Part shown: positions 60,690-62,000 of the stretch, piece by piece
Layout: each line of letters opens with the position of its first letter
How positions within the stretch are numbered: the stretch's first letter is position 1
DNA from: Cristatella mucedo
Lineage: Eukaryota > Bryozoa > Phylactolaemata > Cristatellidae
NCBI GenBank assembly: GCA_009760855.2
Contig: WPIO01000001.1
Span: 22,180,001 to 22,242,000, forward strand
DNA length: 62,000 bases
Direction of reading: 5' to 3'
Translations under genes and position numbers: made by a program
Notes under the pieces: generated by a model
Seen by the model: the letters and a program-made list of their open reading frames with translations, nothing else
The model's database searches: none
Told to the model about the DNA's origin: nothing

Positions 60690-62000
60690 TCGGGCCTCTC
60701 CTGCTCAGTTAGGTGTCTATCCCCCCTATCAGCCAAAATCCGTGAAATTATCGGTTGCGACATCTGGATCCTTACTTCTACTTAATCCTACGTCTGATCC
60801 AACCTCACTGTTTGAATGTTACAACACGATGCTTGCCGATGTTCTGGATGAGTTTTCCCATCTGACTAAGAAAAATGCACGCCCTAGCTAAGACAGCACA
60901 CGTTTTCATGCAAATGTTCAACTAGCCAATTATACTAAGCCCAAGCTTGAAAAAGCACGTGCAAAATTGACGACTGGTTGTCTATTGACTGGCGTACCAA
61001 GATTATTGTAGGTCGTACCAATCTATAGACAACTCAACTCTAGCTTCTCTAAGAAAATAGTGCAATCGCAGATGCACAATCCAAAAATGCTTATGTATTC
61101 CATCAACAGCCTATGTAACCGCCCCCAAGTCTGCACCATGCCTAGTGAGCCTTATTTCGATCTAGTCGATGATTTTTTGGCTTCTTAGTCCGAAAGATTG
61201 AGAAAATCAAAGTGCTCATCCCCAAGCTGATATTCTCCATGGTCTTCAACCTCCGGTCTATTCTCGTCATTAACTTCCATCTTCAAGCCTGCCCCAGCTG
61301 ATCTGATCTATAAGTGTATCTCCAAGTGTACGAAGACTGCTAGCGCTCTAGACCCCACACCTACTCGCTTCCTTCTGAATTGCCTAGGTCTACTGCTGCC
61401 TGAATAACTAAAATAGTAAATCTGTTTTCGGCCTCAGATTCTGTTACACTATCTTTCAAATGTGCTATTTTCAGGCCACGTATTAAGAAATCGATACCTG
61501 AAAAGGAGGACTTACGCAGCCACCATCAAGTATAGCTGCTTCCATTCCAATCAAAGACACTGTAAGGAATAGTTCTACCAGATATTGAGTGCTGACTTGT
61601 GTCGAGTCTCTCTACCAATTCTAGTCGTTTTCATGGCAGCTTTTGATACTATTAATCACCTAGTCATTGTCGAGCAACTACCATCTCGCCTGAGTATCGC
61701 TGGCACTGCACTGCAATGGTTTAGGTCTTATCTCAGTGGGAGGCTCAATGGGAGATTGTACTTCAATGGTTTTAACTCCCATCTAGTGGAAATTTTAGAG
61801 CGTTTATTTTAACTGGGCAACGGTCAGCCGGGAGCACATAAGTTATGGGTTACCAAGATCGGTCCACTTTTCACAATTTACATTCTCCTTTTTTTGATAT
61901 GATCGCCAAACACAAGCAGGGCTTTCATGTTTAAAAGGACGATGCAAACCTGCACTTTTGCTGTGATCTCTTACTGCCATCCAACGCTCACAGCTTTTCT
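60690..62000 (+). mobile_element. Non-LTR retrotransposon (L2/CR1-like), pre-RT and RT region, decayed, runs off window
   Basis: Carries the segment before RT (LFECYNTMLADVLDEFSHLTKKNARP near 60810-60880) and the segment shared with 3480-3650. RT follows: VVFMAAFDTINHLVIVEQLP, LQWFRSYLSGR (61630-61745), then, after frame changes, FDMIAKHKQGFHV with a lost YADD (V*KDD). Many stops. The 3' end lies outside the window. Confidence 0.8.

Noticed and set aside
1-62000. CRISPR array, operon or phage-like system
   Set aside because: No spaced identical repeats; genes are split by introns and the repeats are eukaryotic transposons and microsatellites.

Overview
The window is animal (metazoan) nuclear DNA, not bacterial. 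It holds two intron-containing genes whose products belong to animal families. They lie in a landscape filled with non-LTR retrotransposon fragments, tRNA-derived SINEs, an old Ty3/gypsy element, DNA-transposon remnants and long microsatellites. The phenylalanine-zipper/PH/SH2 adapter and the repeat style (LINE 3' ends with a hairpin followed by TTA/AAT repeats) suggest an invertebrate, probably aquatic. That placement is inference, and the sequence does not fix the phylum.

Layout on the + strand. (1) A TXNDC12-like ER thioredoxin gene has two coding exons, 1113-1429 and 9945-10122 (164 residues, CGAC active site, C-terminal VDEL). Its 8.5-kb intron contains a decayed antisense Ty3/gypsy element, LINE pieces and a long TG repeat ending about 40 bases before the splice acceptor. 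(2) From about 10.1 to 23.9 kb is intergenic DNA with many LINE and SINE copies, including nested and inverted ones. (3) A GC-rich region (about 24.0-26.1 kb) leads into a complete SH2B-family adapter gene of six coding exons (25221-25862, 42433-42534, 48201-48301, 57084-57352, 57492-57724, 57860-58255) encoding 580 residues. Exon phases agree at every junction. Domain order is phenylalanine-zipper dimerization domain, basic stretch, PH domain split over three exons, proline-rich linker, SH2 domain, and a C-terminal motif like the Cbl-binding site of APS/SH2B2. Intron 1 appears to use a GC-AG donor. Introns 1-3 (16.6, 5.7 and 8.8 kb) carry most of the transposon load; introns 4 and 5 are only 139 and 135 bases. 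(4) From about 58.3 to 62.0 kb the 3' flank ends in further LINE copies, the last running off the window.

The two host genes have unrelated jobs: ER thiol-disulfide chemistry, and receptor-tyrosine-kinase/cytokine-receptor signalling. I see no sign of a shared pathway.

The repeat population forms a small ecology. One LINE family (called family 2 here) ends in a conserved hairpin plus TTA repeats, and at least two SINE types with tRNA-like heads carry the same hairpin tail. Another LINE family (family 1) ends near TTACA repeats. A second SINE family (SINE-B) has its own tail and, in one subfamily, a strong palindrome between its promoter boxes. I found no CRISPR array, operon, rRNA gene or intact tRNA gene, and no convincing novel multi-gene system. 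The most interesting signals are the splice-site peculiarities of the two genes, the Cbl-type motif, and the SINE/LINE tail sharing.
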